Positions 1-8,894 of a stretch of DNA of 64,000 nt are shown piece after piece (position 1 is the stretch's first letter; each line of letters begins with the position of its first letter). The stretch lies in the NCBI RefSeq assembly GCF_000381745.1, contig NZ_KB906969.1:94517-158516 (forward strand), written 5' to 3'. Both the position numbers and the translations under genes were made by a program. Origin of the DNA: Psychromonas ossibalaenae ATCC BAA-1528 (GTDB lineage: Bacteria > Pseudomonadota > Gammaproteobacteria > Enterobacterales > Psychromonadaceae). Under the pieces are notes generated by a model, which saw only the letters and a list, made by a program, of their open reading frames with translations, ran no database searches and had not been told where the DNA came from.

Positions 1-1083
1 CAAAGGGCCGGGAGATAAGCGCTGGTAAAAATTAACGATTAAGGCCACCAGCAGTGCTAAAAATGCAACGATAACCGCAAGCCAAAGGCTGTTGACTGTA
101 TACTGCCATAATGATTCATTCAGCGATTCGCTGAAATAGTGGAACGCATAATAAAAAAGTACACACAGAGGCAGAATAAATGCAGCGAAAAGCAGTCCCC
201 AGGAAAAACTAAGAGCCCCCCATTTTTTCCAGCCCTGTAAAACAAAACGCAGCTCTGTATGTGTTGCACCGCTGCGCTGATAAATTTTCTGCTTACGGCG
301 GCTGTAATTTTCCAGGGTGATTAATATCACCAGCCCCAAAAGCATAAAGGAAGAAACTTTAGCAGCTGTAGTCAGACTGCCTAGCTCTAACCAGGTATCA
401 TAAACAGCTGTTGTTAAAGTACTCACTGCAAAATAATTGACAGTAGCAAAATCACCTAAGGTTTCCATTGCAATTAGTGATAAACCCACCGCAATTGCCG
501 AACGTGAAAGCGGTAATGAGACGCGCCAGAAAGCTGCCCAGGGGGATAAACCTAAGGTTCTGGCCGCCTGAAACAAACCGCCGGACTGCCCCAAAAAAGC
601 ACTTCGCAATAACAGATACAAATAGGGGTAAAGTGTCAGGCTAAGCACGATTACCGCACCGGATATTGTTCTAATATCAGGGAAATAATAATCTGAGGCC
701 TGCTGCCAGCCCATAAAAGAGCGTAAAAACTGCTGCACCGGTCCGCTGAAGTCTAGAAAATCAGTATAAACAATAGCAACAATATAAGGAGGAATAGCCA
801 GAGGCAGCATAAAAGCCCACTGCAGAACAGTACGACTTGGGAATTCACAGCAGGCAACAAACCAGGCGGCCGGCAGTGCAAGAATAAAACTTAAACAGAT
901 AACACCTAGAATTAACAGCAGGGTATTAAATGTATAGTTTATCAGGACCGTATCGATAAGGTGCTGAAAACTGCCGCTGTTATCAATACTAAATGCGCTG
1001 ATGATCAGCGCAAAAATGGGCGTAATTATAAGACAAGTTACTGCCCAGGGCAGTAACTTGTACAGGTTAAACTTAGAGATCAA
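1..1083 (-). CDS. fbpB: Ferric iron ABC transporter permease (partial, C-terminal part off the window)
   Basis: Inner-membrane permease of a ferric iron ABC importer, partner of the binding protein encoded just upstream. The 361 codons visible are rich in hydrophobic segments and contain an EAA-type loop around the motif QAARTLGLSPWAAFW, which in this family docks on the ATPase; FbpB-type permeases are about 540 residues with two such halves, so roughly the last third lies beyond base 1. No ATG is available near the beginning. A TTG at 1081-1083, overlapping the end of the binding-protein gene by 11 bases and preceded by a GAAGTGAAA stretch, is the best start I can see, with an in-frame TGA just above it. 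The tight overlap indicates co-transcription and translational coupling. Iron as substrate is inferred from the neighbour. Confidence 0.85.
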   Translation of the reverse strand, partial: MISKFNLYKLLPWAVTCLIITPIFALIISAFSIDNSGSFQHLIDTVLINYTFNTLLLILGVICLSFILALPAAWFVACCEFPSRTVLQWAFMLPLAIPPYIVAIVYTDFLDFSGPVQQFLRSFMGWQQASDYYFPDIRTISGAVIVLSLTLYPYLYLLLRSAFLGQSGGLFQAARTLGLSPWAAFWRVSLPLSRSAIAVGLSLIAMETLGDFATVNYFAVSTLTTAVYDTWLELGSLTTAAKVSSFMLLGLVILITLENYSRRKQKIYQRSGATHTELRFVLQGWKKWGALSFSWGLLFAAFILPLCVLFYYAFHYFSESLNESLWQYTVNSLWLAVIVAFLALLVALIVNFYQRLSPGPL

Positions 1084-2086
1084 ATTTCACTTCATCCAGT
1101 AACTTAACGGCAGCTTCGTGCTGCTTGGCAATTTCAGCAAGCGGCAGCGGGTCAGCTTTAAATGTGCCCCATGATGCAACCAATTTTGAAGGTTGTACAC
1201 TTTCTTTTACAGGATATTCGTAATTAACTTCAGCATACATCTGCTGAGCAGTATCATCTGATAAGAATTCCATCAGTTTAACTGCATTTTCTTTGTTTGG
1301 CGCATACTTAGCTAAAACCACACCGCTTACATTTACATGCGAACCGGTTGTTTTCTGGTTAGGGAAGTTAATATCAACCGCTTCTGCCCAGCTAACCTGC
1401 TTAGGATCTGCCAGCATTTTACCCAGGTAATAGTTATTACCCAGCGCATAATCGCATAGGCCGTCTTTAACTGCTTTAACCTGTGCACGATCATTACCCT
1501 GTGGCTTACGTGCAAGGTTTGCTTTAAAGCCCTCTAACCAGACTTTTGCATTTGCTTCACCTTGATGTGCGATAACAGATGCCACTAATGATACGTTGTA
1601 AGGGTGTTTACCTGAACGAGTACAGATTTTTCCTTTAAATTCAGGAGAGGCTAGATCCAGATAAGAGATTTCAGCTGCTGGACCAATACGTTCAGAAGAT
1701 GAATAAATATTACGTACACGTGTTGTTAATGCAAACCAGTGCTGTCCCGGATCACGGTACTGAGCTGGAATATTTTCGCTTAATACTTTGCTGTCAACCG
1801 GCTGTGTTAAGTCCTGATCAGTCAGTTTCATTAAACGGCTGATATCAGTCGTTAATACTAAATCAGCAGGAGACAGTTCGCCTTCTCGTTTAACTCGCTC
1901 AATTAATCCTTTTTTAGCAAATAAAATATTTACTTTAATGCCGGTTTGCGCAGTAAACTTTTCCATAATCGGTTCAATCAGAAAAGGCTGACGGAATGAG
2001 TAAACGTTAACTTCATCTGCAAAGGTTGTAAAAGAGCTGAGACTTAACGCAGCAAATGCAGCGGCTGCCGTGATCATTTTTTTCAT
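1073..2086 (-). CDS. fbpA: Periplasmic ferric iron-binding protein of an ABC transporter
   Basis: Solute-binding protein that captures Fe(III) in the periplasm and hands it to the permease encoded next. From the chosen start the product is 337 residues. It begins with a signal peptide (MKKMITAAAAFAALS, likely cut after TFA at residue 23) and carries the adjacent tyrosine pair of FbpA proteins in GNNYYLGKM (Y219-Y220), which ligate iron in the family. A longer frame opens at 2116, but the ATG at 2084-2086 is preferred because it puts the signal peptide at the N-terminus and has a GGAA ribosome site about eight bases ahead. Fur-box-like sequences lie upstream, fitting repression by iron. Substrate is inferred from family; other Fe(III) chelates are possible. 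Confidence 0.9.
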   Translation of the reverse strand: MKKMITAAAAFAALSLSSFTTFADEVNVYSFRQPFLIEPIMEKFTAQTGIKVNILFAKKGLIERVKREGELSPADLVLTTDISRLMKLTDQDLTQPVDSKVLSENIPAQYRDPGQHWFALTTRVRNIYSSSERIGPAAEISYLDLASPEFKGKICTRSGKHPYNVSLVASVIAHQGEANAKVWLEGFKANLARKPQGNDRAQVKAVKDGLCDYALGNNYYLGKMLADPKQVSWAEAVDINFPNQKTTGSHVNVSGVVLAKYAPNKENAVKLMEFLSDDTAQQMYAEVNYEYPVKESVQPSKLVASWGTFKADPLPLAEIAKQHEAAVKLLDEVKFDL

Positions 2087-2130
2087 AAATATTTTCCATT
2101 TCTTAAACAAGAACAATTATCAGTTGCAGG

Positions 2131-2151
2131 GATAATAATGATAACAGTTAC
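2131..2151 (-). promoter_or_regulatory. Possible Fur box, promoter-proximal
   Basis: The sequence GATAATAATGATAACAGTT matches 12 of 19 positions of the Fur consensus (repeats of GATAAT). It sits 45-65 bases upstream of the fbpA start, where a repressor would cover the promoter. It is the weaker of two sites, and I count it mainly because a better one lies 30 bases further up and the gene is an iron uptake gene. Confidence 0.45.
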
Positions 2152-2181
2152 TATTTGCAAGTTTGTTTACAATTCTTTTCT

Positions 2182-2200
2182 GTAAATAATAATCATTATG
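2182..2200 (-). promoter_or_regulatory. Probable Fur box upstream of the iron transporter
   Basis: GTAAATAATAATCATTATG matches 15 of 19 positions of the Fur consensus GATAATGATAATCATTATC, including nine of ten in the right half. It lies about 100 bases upstream of fbpA in the intergenic gap shared with the divergent EIIB gene, so it could act on either gene; the iron transporter is the likely target. The match is seen in the sequence; Fur binding is inferred. Confidence 0.55.
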
Positions 2201-2326
2201 CTTCTCATAGATAAAAGCCTAACGCAGTAATTTTTTAACATTTTGATTTCAAACAATAGATAATAACAAAGTCGGAGTAGACTCTTTATCTTATCTGTAA
2301 AATGTATATTTAAAAGGAAATAAATA

Positions 2327-2572
2327 ATGGAAAAAATTATCCAGGAAGTGATTACCGCAGTCGGCGGTATCAATAACATTACAGAATGCACTAACTGCAT
2401 GACACGCCTGCGTTTAACATTAAAAAATGAAACGAATGCAGATCGTCAAAAAGTAAAAAATATCAGCGGCGTATTCGGAATAATTGAAAATGATCAGCAG
2501 TTTCAAATCATTCTCGGCCCGGGTAAAGCGCAGAAAACAGCAGATATGATGAACAGCATGTTCAATTTTTAA
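2327..2572 (+). CDS. Stand-alone PTS EIIB domain protein (glucose/GlcNAc family)
   Basis: An 81-residue protein that is a complete EIIB domain of the glucose superfamily, with no EIIC membrane domain attached. The phosphorylation-site motif C-x-TRLR is present as CMTRLR with Cys24 as the predicted phosphorylated residue, followed by the family's GVFGIIE segment at about residue 48. AAGGA lies eight bases before the ATG. EIIB domains accept phosphate from EIIA and pass it to sugar; a free domain could serve an EIIC elsewhere or act in regulation, and the sequence does not say which. It stands alone on the plus strand between the iron transporter and flrC, with no other PTS gene in the window. 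Family assignment is firm; the role is unknown. Confidence 0.85.
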   Translation: MEKIIQEVITAVGGINNITECTNCMTRLRLTLKNETNADRQKVKNISGVFGIIENDQQFQIILGPGKAQKTADMMNSMFNF

Positions 2573-2603
2573 TAAGCAGAAAAACAGCTGTTGAGAGTAA
2601 CCA

Positions 2604-2627
2604 GCCGTTCATCTTAACAGGAACGGC
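2604..2627. terminator. Short hairpin between convergent EIIB gene and flrC
   Basis: GCCGTTC and GAACGGC form a perfect 7-bp stem around a 10-base loop in the 68-base gap between two convergent genes. There is no clear T-run on either side, so it is at best a weak terminator for both. Confidence 0.35.
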
Positions 2628-2640
2628 AGCTCAGTTTAGA

Positions 2641-4041
2641 CTAGACAGGTAAAGCGATCCCCTGATCTTTCATACGTGCAATTTTGTAACGCAGCGTGCG
2701 CGGGCTGATACCCAGCAGCTCGGCAACATCCTTACGCTTTCCACGGCAGGTCTGCAGCGCATCTAATATTATTTTCTGCTCTTGTTCCTTCAAGCCTTTA
2801 CCTAAAGCTCTTTCCTCTGCATCAATGAAGTCATTTTCAAGCTCTTCTTGTAAAATATCATTTTCCGCCAGCTCTTGATTAGCCGTCTCACTTGCGCTTT
2901 GAATATGTTCAAACTGCATATCCTCTAATATTAATGCATGTTGATCAATCTTTTCACCATCAGATAAAATCAGCGCCCGCTGCATAACATTATCGAGTTC
3001 ACGCACATTACCCGGCCATGGATACGCCAGCAGCATCGTTTCCGCCGTTTCCGTAAGAGTTGGGACAGCCTGTGACTGCTCAATGGCATGGCGCTGCAGC
3101 AGATGCTCTGCTAAGGGTAATATATCTCCTTTGCGCCTGCCAAGCGGCAGCCACTGCAGAGGAAAAACATTCAGACGGTAGTAAAGATCTTCACGGAATT
3201 TGCCCTCTTCGACCGCTTTTTTGATATCGCGGTTACTGGTGGCAATCACACGTATATTCAGTTTAATTGTTTTACGAGAGCCTAATCGTTCAACTTCACG
3301 CTCCTGCAGAACACGTAGTAGTTTCACCTGCAGATCCAGCGGCATTTCACTTATTTCATCTAATAAAATCGTCCCGTTCTGCGCTTGTTCAAACTTACCC
3401 GGGCATGCCTGCACGGCACCGGTAAATGCCCCCTTCTCATAACCAAACAGAGTTGATTCAAGCATGGTTTCAGGAATAGCACCACAGTTAATAGCGACAA
3501 AGCTTTGATCCGAGCGGCTGGATTTATCATGCAGATAACGAGATAAAACTTCTTTACCGGATCCGCTTGGGCCTGTCACCATCACAGACGCATCTGAAGC
3601 GGCGACTTTTTCCGCCACCTGAAATAAACGCGCAGTACTGGGATCTCCGTAAATAGGCGTGCGAGACTCTACTTTATTAACCGGTGCATAACGGCTCACC
3701 TGGTTTAACAGTACCTCTGGCGAGAAGGGTTTTGCCAGATAATCGATAGCCCCGTCACGCATTGCATTAACCGCATCATCAATGGTTGCGTATGCCGTCA
3801 TTAATAAAACCGGCACTAGCGGGTATTTATCTTTGATATTCTGCAGCAGGGTCAAACCGGACATGCCGCCCATTTGAATATCACTGATCACTAAATCGTA
3901 TTTTTGTTTAGTTAAAGCGACCAAAGCAGCTTCGCCGCTGTCAACTTCAGAGCAGTCGTATCCGGCCAGCAGTAAAGTGTCGACCAATGCTTCGCGAAGT
4001 CCTGCATCATCTTCCACAACTAATAATTTACCTTGTGACAT
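2641..4041 (-). CDS. flrC: Flagellar sigma-54 response regulator FlrC
   Basis: NtrC-family activator that, once phosphorylated by FlrB, switches on sigma-54-dependent middle/late flagellar genes. The 466 residues run in order: receiver domain (phospho-acceptor Asp54 in VISDIQM, with the acidic EDD at residues 10-12), AAA+ domain with Walker A GPSGSGKE and the sigma-54 contact loop GAFTGA, and a C-terminal Fis-type helix-turn-helix (DVAELLGISPRTLRYK). Its ATG lies one base after the flrB stop, so the two-component pair is translated as a unit. Length and architecture match FlrC/FleR of Vibrio and Pseudomonas. The flanking flrB and flrA genes rule out a generic NtrC. Confidence 0.95.
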   Translation of the reverse strand: MSQGKLLVVEDDAGLREALVDTLLLAGYDCSEVDSGEAALVALTKQKYDLVISDIQMGGMSGLTLLQNIKDKYPLVPVLLMTAYATIDDAVNAMRDGAIDYLAKPFSPEVLLNQVSRYAPVNKVESRTPIYGDPSTARLFQVAEKVAASDASVMVTGPSGSGKEVLSRYLHDKSSRSDQSFVAINCGAIPETMLESTLFGYEKGAFTGAVQACPGKFEQAQNGTILLDEISEMPLDLQVKLLRVLQEREVERLGSRKTIKLNIRVIATSNRDIKKAVEEGKFREDLYYRLNVFPLQWLPLGRRKGDILPLAEHLLQRHAIEQSQAVPTLTETAETMLLAYPWPGNVRELDNVMQRALILSDGEKIDQHALILEDMQFEHIQSASETANQELAENDILQEELENDFIDAEERALGKGLKEQEQKIILDALQTCRGKRKDVAELLGISPRTLRYKIARMKDQGIALPV

Positions 4042-4042
4042 A

Positions 4043-5161
4043 TTAGCCTCCCACTACCTGGTTAAACTGATTGTTATTGTGAATTTCATGGCGATATAAA
4101 CCAACTCGATGTAAGGGTAATACCAGAGTAAAACAACTGCCTTTACCGAACTCCGATTTAACTTCCACACTGCCCTTATGCGCCTGCGCTATCGACTGTA
4201 CAACAGCAAGCCCTAGCCCGGTGCCCTGTGATTTGGTAGTATAAAATGCTTCCATTACTTTAGCTAAATGGCCTTTTTCAATGCCGGGGCCGTTATCCAT
4301 GACAGATATTTCCACCAGATCATCACCTCGGCGCGCAGTCGTGATGTAAAGCTGCGAGCCCTTACCGGCGGCTTCTACGGCATTGGAAATCAGGTTTGTC
4401 ATGGCGCTGGCCAGCGCATTTTTGTTAGCCATAATAAGCAGGTCAGGATCAGGAAGGCGGCACTGCAGATGTCCATCCACCTGAGTGATCAAACTTTCAC
4501 TGGCATCCTGCACCTCTTCAAGCAGGGTCACTAAAGAAACTTCTTCAACTATCTTGCGCTCGCCGCTGCGGGCAAATAGAAGCATATCATTCACTTGTGT
4601 TTCCAAATCATTAAGACGATTCATTAGTTTCCCCTGAAAACGCGAACGAGAACTTTCGGTCAGGGTTTTATTCGCAAGGTTTGCGCCATACAGCATAGCG
4701 GCAGACAACGGTGTTCTAATCTGATGAGCCAGTGACGCAACCATTTTTCCTAAAGATGACAGGCGCTTTAATTTAGCAACATGCTCCTGCAGTTCACGCG
4801 TATCGGTTAAGTCTGTTAATAAAATAAGTTGTCCCGGGCGCCCTTCAAGTGATGAAATAGAAAGCTGAATACGTCGGCCGTTCTTAAGCGATATTTCATG
4901 ACCGTCATCGTTTTTAGGTGCAAATGAGCGGTTAATAATATCGCTCCATAACTGCCCCTCTAACGGCTCTCCCAGCAGAGCAACCGCAACACGGTTAACC
5001 TGTTCAACAACACCATAACCATCAATAACAATTAAACCCGACGGCAGCTCACTGTAAAGCTGTTTCATATAACTCGCCTGTGCACGCAGCTGCTGAAGTT
5101 CACCTGAATAGCTTTCCTGCTCCAGCGCCGACGTCTCTGCCTGTCGATTAATTGATGTCAT
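4043..5161 (-). CDS. flrB: Flagellar sensor histidine kinase FlrB
   Basis: Cytoplasmic histidine kinase that phosphorylates FlrC. The 372 residues hold an N-terminal PAS-like region (about 30-115, starting at ELPSGLIVIDG), the dimerisation/H-box with the phospho-accepting His146 in SLAHQIRTPLSAAM, and a C-terminal HATPase with the N box (NLISNAVEAA), G1 box (DNGPGI) and G2 box (TKSQGTGLGLAV). No transmembrane segment is visible, as is usual for FlrB/FleS. It is the first gene of the flrBC pair; a sigma-54 promoter lies about 40 bases upstream and a strong terminator separates it from flrA, so FlrA should control its expression. Confidence 0.95.
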   Translation of the reverse strand: MTSINRQAETSALEQESYSGELQQLRAQASYMKQLYSELPSGLIVIDGYGVVEQVNRVAVALLGEPLEGQLWSDIINRSFAPKNDDGHEISLKNGRRIQLSISSLEGRPGQLILLTDLTDTRELQEHVAKLKRLSSLGKMVASLAHQIRTPLSAAMLYGANLANKTLTESSRSRFQGKLMNRLNDLETQVNDMLLFARSGERKIVEEVSLVTLLEEVQDASESLITQVDGHLQCRLPDPDLLIMANKNALASAMTNLISNAVEAAGKGSQLYITTARRGDDLVEISVMDNGPGIEKGHLAKVMEAFYTTKSQGTGLGLAVVQSIAQAHKGSVEVKSEFGKGSCFTLVLPLHRVGLYRHEIHNNNQFNQVVGG

Positions 5162-5200
5162 AACACAACCTTACTTTATAGTTTGTTCTTACACGCTATA

Positions 5201-5219
5201 AAGCAATATTTAGACCAAC
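5201..5219 (-). promoter_or_regulatory. Sigma-54 promoter for flrBC
   Basis: Read on the minus strand the site is TTGGTCTAAATATTGCTT: the -24 GG and -12 GC are separated by exactly ten bases and the -12 block TTGCTT is perfect. The start of flrB is about 40 bases downstream. In Vibrio the flrBC operon is activated by FlrA with RpoN, which fits the gene upstream. Confidence 0.8.
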
Positions 5220-5291
5220 ACCATAAAATAGATACACAACAGCCACTTACCAAGCTAGCGCCACAAAAATGACGCTAATTTCAGCTAAAAA

Positions 5292-5324
5292 AAAAGCCCG
5301 TTATCAAAAAAATAACGGGCTTTT
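5292..5324 (-). terminator. Rho-independent terminator after flrA
   Basis: AAAAGCCCGTTAT and ATAACGGGCTTTT form a 13-bp perfect stem with a 7-base loop, flanked by A-run and T-run so it could work both ways. It lies 22 bases past the flrA stop and isolates flrA from flrBC. Confidence 0.9.
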
Positions 5325-5346
5325 AAAAATTAAAATAACAGTGCCT

Positions 5347-6798
5347 TTAACCGTCTTTGTTAAGGCCGTACTTTTTCATTTTTTCGACCAGTGTGGTACG
5401 ACGCATAGATAGCAGTTCAGCCGCATGGGACACAACACCGTCCTGACTGTCTAATGCCTGGCGGATCATCTCAATTTCAAATTCAGTCAGCTTATCTTTA
5501 AGGTTCATTCCCTCAGCAGGAAGATGCCCTAAAAAGCCCAGAGACTCATCAAACGCCTCAGGTCCGTCAAGTGTCTGCGGTTCATCCCCAAACATGCCGC
5601 AGAGGGCATCCCGCTCTGCTAGCGCCTCTTCTTCTGGGCTGTACTGAAGCTGCTCAACCATCTCGCCGGAAGCGTCAAGGTGACGATATTTAAGCGGTAA
5701 ATCGCCCAGATCAACTATTTGACCGGCATGCAGAATAAGCAGCCTTTCCAGTAAGTTAGATAACTCACGAACATTACCCGGCCAGGCGTGTTTCATTAAT
5801 GAATCCAATGCACGCTGGGTAAAACGCAGTGTCGCTTTATGTTCCTCTTCCAGACGAGATAACAGCTCCTGTAATAAAAGTGGAATATCTTCCTGACGCT
5901 CACGCAGTGCAGGTTTCTCTATCGGAAAAACATTTAAACGGTAAAAAAGATCTTCTCGAAATTTCCCCTGTTCAATTAACTCTTCTAAATTTCGATGCGT
6001 AGCCGCTACAACACGCACATCGGCCAGCAGAGACTTTGTTCCCCCGACACGTTCAAAGGTACGCTCCTGTAAAACTCGCAGCAGTTTAACCTGCATCGGC
6101 ATCGGCATATCACCAATTTCATCTAAAAACAGTGTCCCGCCGGCAGCTAACTCAAAGCGTCCTTTGCGCGCAGAGAAGGCTCCGGTAAAAGCCCCCTTTT
6201 CATGGCCGAACAACTCACTCTCAAGTAATTCAGCAGGGATCGCACCACAATTAATCGGAACAAAAGGCCCTTTTTTTCGATTTGATACTTCGTGAATAGC
6301 CCGGGCAACAACTTCTTTGCCGGTACCGGACTCGCCAAGAATAAGTACGTTAGCTTTGCTGTCAGATACCTGCTCTACCAGATAGCGAATTTCCTGAATA
6401 CGTAAACCACGCCCGACCAGAGAAGACATCAAGTATTTATTGGCTTTTTTCAGTTTCTTAGCTGGATTGTGAAATGACTGACAGTAATGCAGCAGCTGTG
6501 TCAGCTCAGCATACACAACCGGTATGGTTAAGACCCCAATATGATTGCTGTCATTCTTAACAGGCGCCCCGCTTAAAGTTAAAAAAGGCGTTTCCGACAG
6601 ACGGTTAAAAACCTCGTCAGAGGGAGCATGCTCCCCTCCCCAGATAACACATAATGGATTGATGTGATTTATTTTCTCAGATAAATCAGCACTATCTACC
6701 GACTCACTTGTTTCTCCGATAAAATGTAATACTGTGGTTAATGTATCGTATTCTTCCCGGCTAGTATGAACCAGGTAAATAGGTGCTCTTTGTTCCAT
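5347..6798 (-). CDS. flrA: Flagellar master regulator FlrA (FleQ family)
   Basis: Top activator of the polar flagellar cascade; with sigma-54 it starts class II genes. The 483 residues comprise an N-terminal FleQ-type domain (about 1-120) without the phospho-acceptor of true receivers, a AAA+ domain with Walker A GESGTGKE and sigma-54 loop GAFTGA, and a C-terminal Fis-type helix-turn-helix ending in [16 protein letters not shown]. The frame stays open to 6951, but the ATG at 6796-6798 ([10 protein letters not shown]) gives the normal FlrA length and has GTGGA upstream. The extra N-terminal 51 residues would be a hydrophobic tail unknown in the family. It faces away from fliS, leaving a shared 326-base control region. 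Confidence 0.95.
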   Translation of the reverse strand: MEQRAPIYLVHTSREEYDTLTTVLHFIGETSESVDSADLSEKINHINPLCVIWGGEHAPSDEVFNRLSETPFLTLSGAPVKNDSNHIGVLTIPVVYAELTQLLHYCQSFHNPAKKLKKANKYLMSSLVGRGLRIQEIRYLVEQVSDSKANVLILGESGTGKEVVARAIHEVSNRKKGPFVPINCGAIPAELLESELFGHEKGAFTGAFSARKGRFELAAGGTLFLDEIGDMPMPMQVKLLRVLQERTFERVGGTKSLLADVRVVAATHRNLEELIEQGKFREDLFYRLNVFPIEKPALRERQEDIPLLLQELLSRLEEEHKATLRFTQRALDSLMKHAWPGNVRELSNLLERLLILHAGQIVDLGDLPLKYRHLDASGEMVEQLQYSPEEEALAERDALCGMFGDEPQTLDGPEAFDESLGFLGHLPAEGMNLKDKLTEFEIEMIRQALDSQDGVVSHAAELLSMRRTTLVEKMKKYGLNKDG

Positions 6799-6962
6799 AA
6801 AAATCCACTTATTAAATATCCTTGAGTGAGCATAGAGTAAACAGAGACATATAGAAATGATAAAAGTCAAAAACATGACGATGACCGAATTATGACACGT
6901 AGAATGATTAATGACAGCCCAAATAACCAGCATGAAAGAACAAAAAAGCAAAGTATGGACAT

Positions 6963-6980
6963 TTGGTATGCTTATTGCTT
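6963..6980 (+). promoter_or_regulatory. Sigma-54 promoter for fliS and the downstream sugar genes
   Basis: TTGGTATGCTTATTGCTT carries the -24 GG and -12 GC ten bases apart with a perfect TTGCTT, close to the consensus TTGGCACGnnnnTTGCTT. It lies in the 326-base gap between flrA and fliS, about 145 bases before the fliS ATG, leaving a leader of roughly 135 bases. No other gene in that gap is convincing. Short spacing through flaI, pseB and onward suggests one long transcript. Confidence 0.7.
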
Positions 6981-7124
6981 TACTTCTATCGGTGATGAAA
7001 AAAAAATTTCAACGAATAAAGCGTCAAAAGACACAGAGTTATTCTAAAAAAGATGCATTTCTCAAAAGCAGACGTAAACTGACACTAGTAAACTTAAAGT
7101 CGTTAGCAAGGAAATAATCATATT

Positions 7125-7520
7125 ATGCGCGGTTCTATCAAAAAATATCAAAATACCAATCTGGCACATGTTGAACAGGCCGATCCCCATACCCTGATCT
7201 CGCTGGTAATGCAGCATATATTAGGTAATCTGGCAGCAGCCAAAGGCGCTATCGAACGTAAAGAGATAGAAAACAAAAATAAAATGCTCAGTAAAGTTAT
7301 TGGTCTTATTGGTGAATTACAAAACAGTCTGGATATGGAACAAGGCGGTGAGCTTTCTGAAAATCTATATGGTTTATACGCTTATATGATAAGCCAGGTA
7401 ACCCAGGCAAATATAAAAAATGATGTCGAACCCTTGGCGGAAGTCAGTGCTTTGATTGCAGAGATAAAATCCGGCTGGGACGGCATTCCGCAGGACATCC
7501 GCCAGCAGTACAAAAAATAA
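7125..7520 (+). CDS. fliS: Flagellin export chaperone FliS
   Basis: Small cytoplasmic chaperone that binds the C-terminus of flagellin and delivers it to the FlhA/FlhB export gate. The 131 residues match FliS in length and pattern: the N-terminal SIKKYQNTNLAHVEQADPH segment, the LISLVMQHILGNLAAAKGAI helix, and the conserved end of helix 4 with the GWDGI motif. A ribosome site (AAGGAAA) lies upstream of the ATG. It leads the plus-strand block and is followed 13 bases later by a FliT-like gene. In Vibrio fliS lies on the same strand as fliD and flrA; here it is reversed relative to both. Confidence 0.9.
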   Translation: MRGSIKKYQNTNLAHVEQADPHTLISLVMQHILGNLAAAKGAIERKEIENKNKMLSKVIGLIGELQNSLDMEQGGELSENLYGLYAYMISQVTQANIKNDVEPLAEVSALIAEIKSGWDGIPQDIRQQYKK

Positions 7521-7533
7521 TCAGAGGTGAAAT

Positions 7534-7836
7534 ATGCAGCTGCCAGTAGAATTACAACTCGATGCGCTATTTGACTTTGAACAACAACTGCAGGCCCTGC
7601 TTGATGGCGAACAATATGAGTTGTTTCAGCAGCAGCAGGATCTTTTTTCTGATCAGATAAAAGCACTGCTTGATACTAACTCGAGTGAAGATTTAGCCGT
7701 CGTTGTTGAACAGTTAAAAATACTTGAAGCTAAAATAGCCGCATTACAGATAAAATCTGATACCTGCTACCAGCAGCTTAAAGAAAAGTCTTTATTGCAG
7801 AAACGTAATAAGAGTAAAATCAAAGCTTATAAATAA
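7534..7836 (+). CDS. flaI: FliT/FlaI-like flagellar chaperone
   Basis: A 100-residue, glutamine-rich helical protein with heptad-like leucines (QLDALFDFEQQLQALL near the start) and a basic tail (KRNKSKIKAYK). No catalytic motif is visible. Position directly after fliS and size match Vibrio FlaI and enteric FliT, a chaperone that keeps the FliD cap protein unassembled and can feed back on regulators. AGAGGT lies six bases before the ATG. Sequence similarity to FliT is low across this family, so the call rests mainly on gene order and helical composition; binding of FliD is inferred. Confidence 0.7.
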   Translation: MQLPVELQLDALFDFEQQLQALLDGEQYELFQQQQDLFSDQIKALLDTNSSEDLAVVVEQLKILEAKIAALQIKSDTCYQQLKEKSLLQKRNKSKIKAYK

Positions 7837-7853
7837 GTAAAATAAACAACTAG

Positions 7854-8876
<1,023 letters not shown>

Positions 8877-8894
8877 TAATTATAACTAAAGCAT

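Noticed and set aside
2167..2400. Minus-strand 77-codon hydrophobic frame across the EIIB start.
   Set aside because: It is antisense to the EIIB gene and covers the Fur-box region; no ribosome site or family resemblance.
6888..6905. TGACACGTAGAATGATT as a sigma-54 site before fliS.
   Set aside because: Both the -24 GG and -12 GC are broken; the site at 6963 is far better.
6799..6951. Longer FlrA with a 51-residue hydrophobic N-terminus.
   Set aside because: The family begins at [14 protein letters not shown] sequence and the extension has no counterpart; the internal ATG has a ribosome site.
6911..7117. A 68-codon plus-strand frame between flrA and fliS with a hydrophobic stretch.
   Set aside because: No ribosome site before its ATG, unusual Lys-rich composition, no recognisable family, and the best sigma-54 promoter for fliS lies inside it. 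More likely leader DNA.
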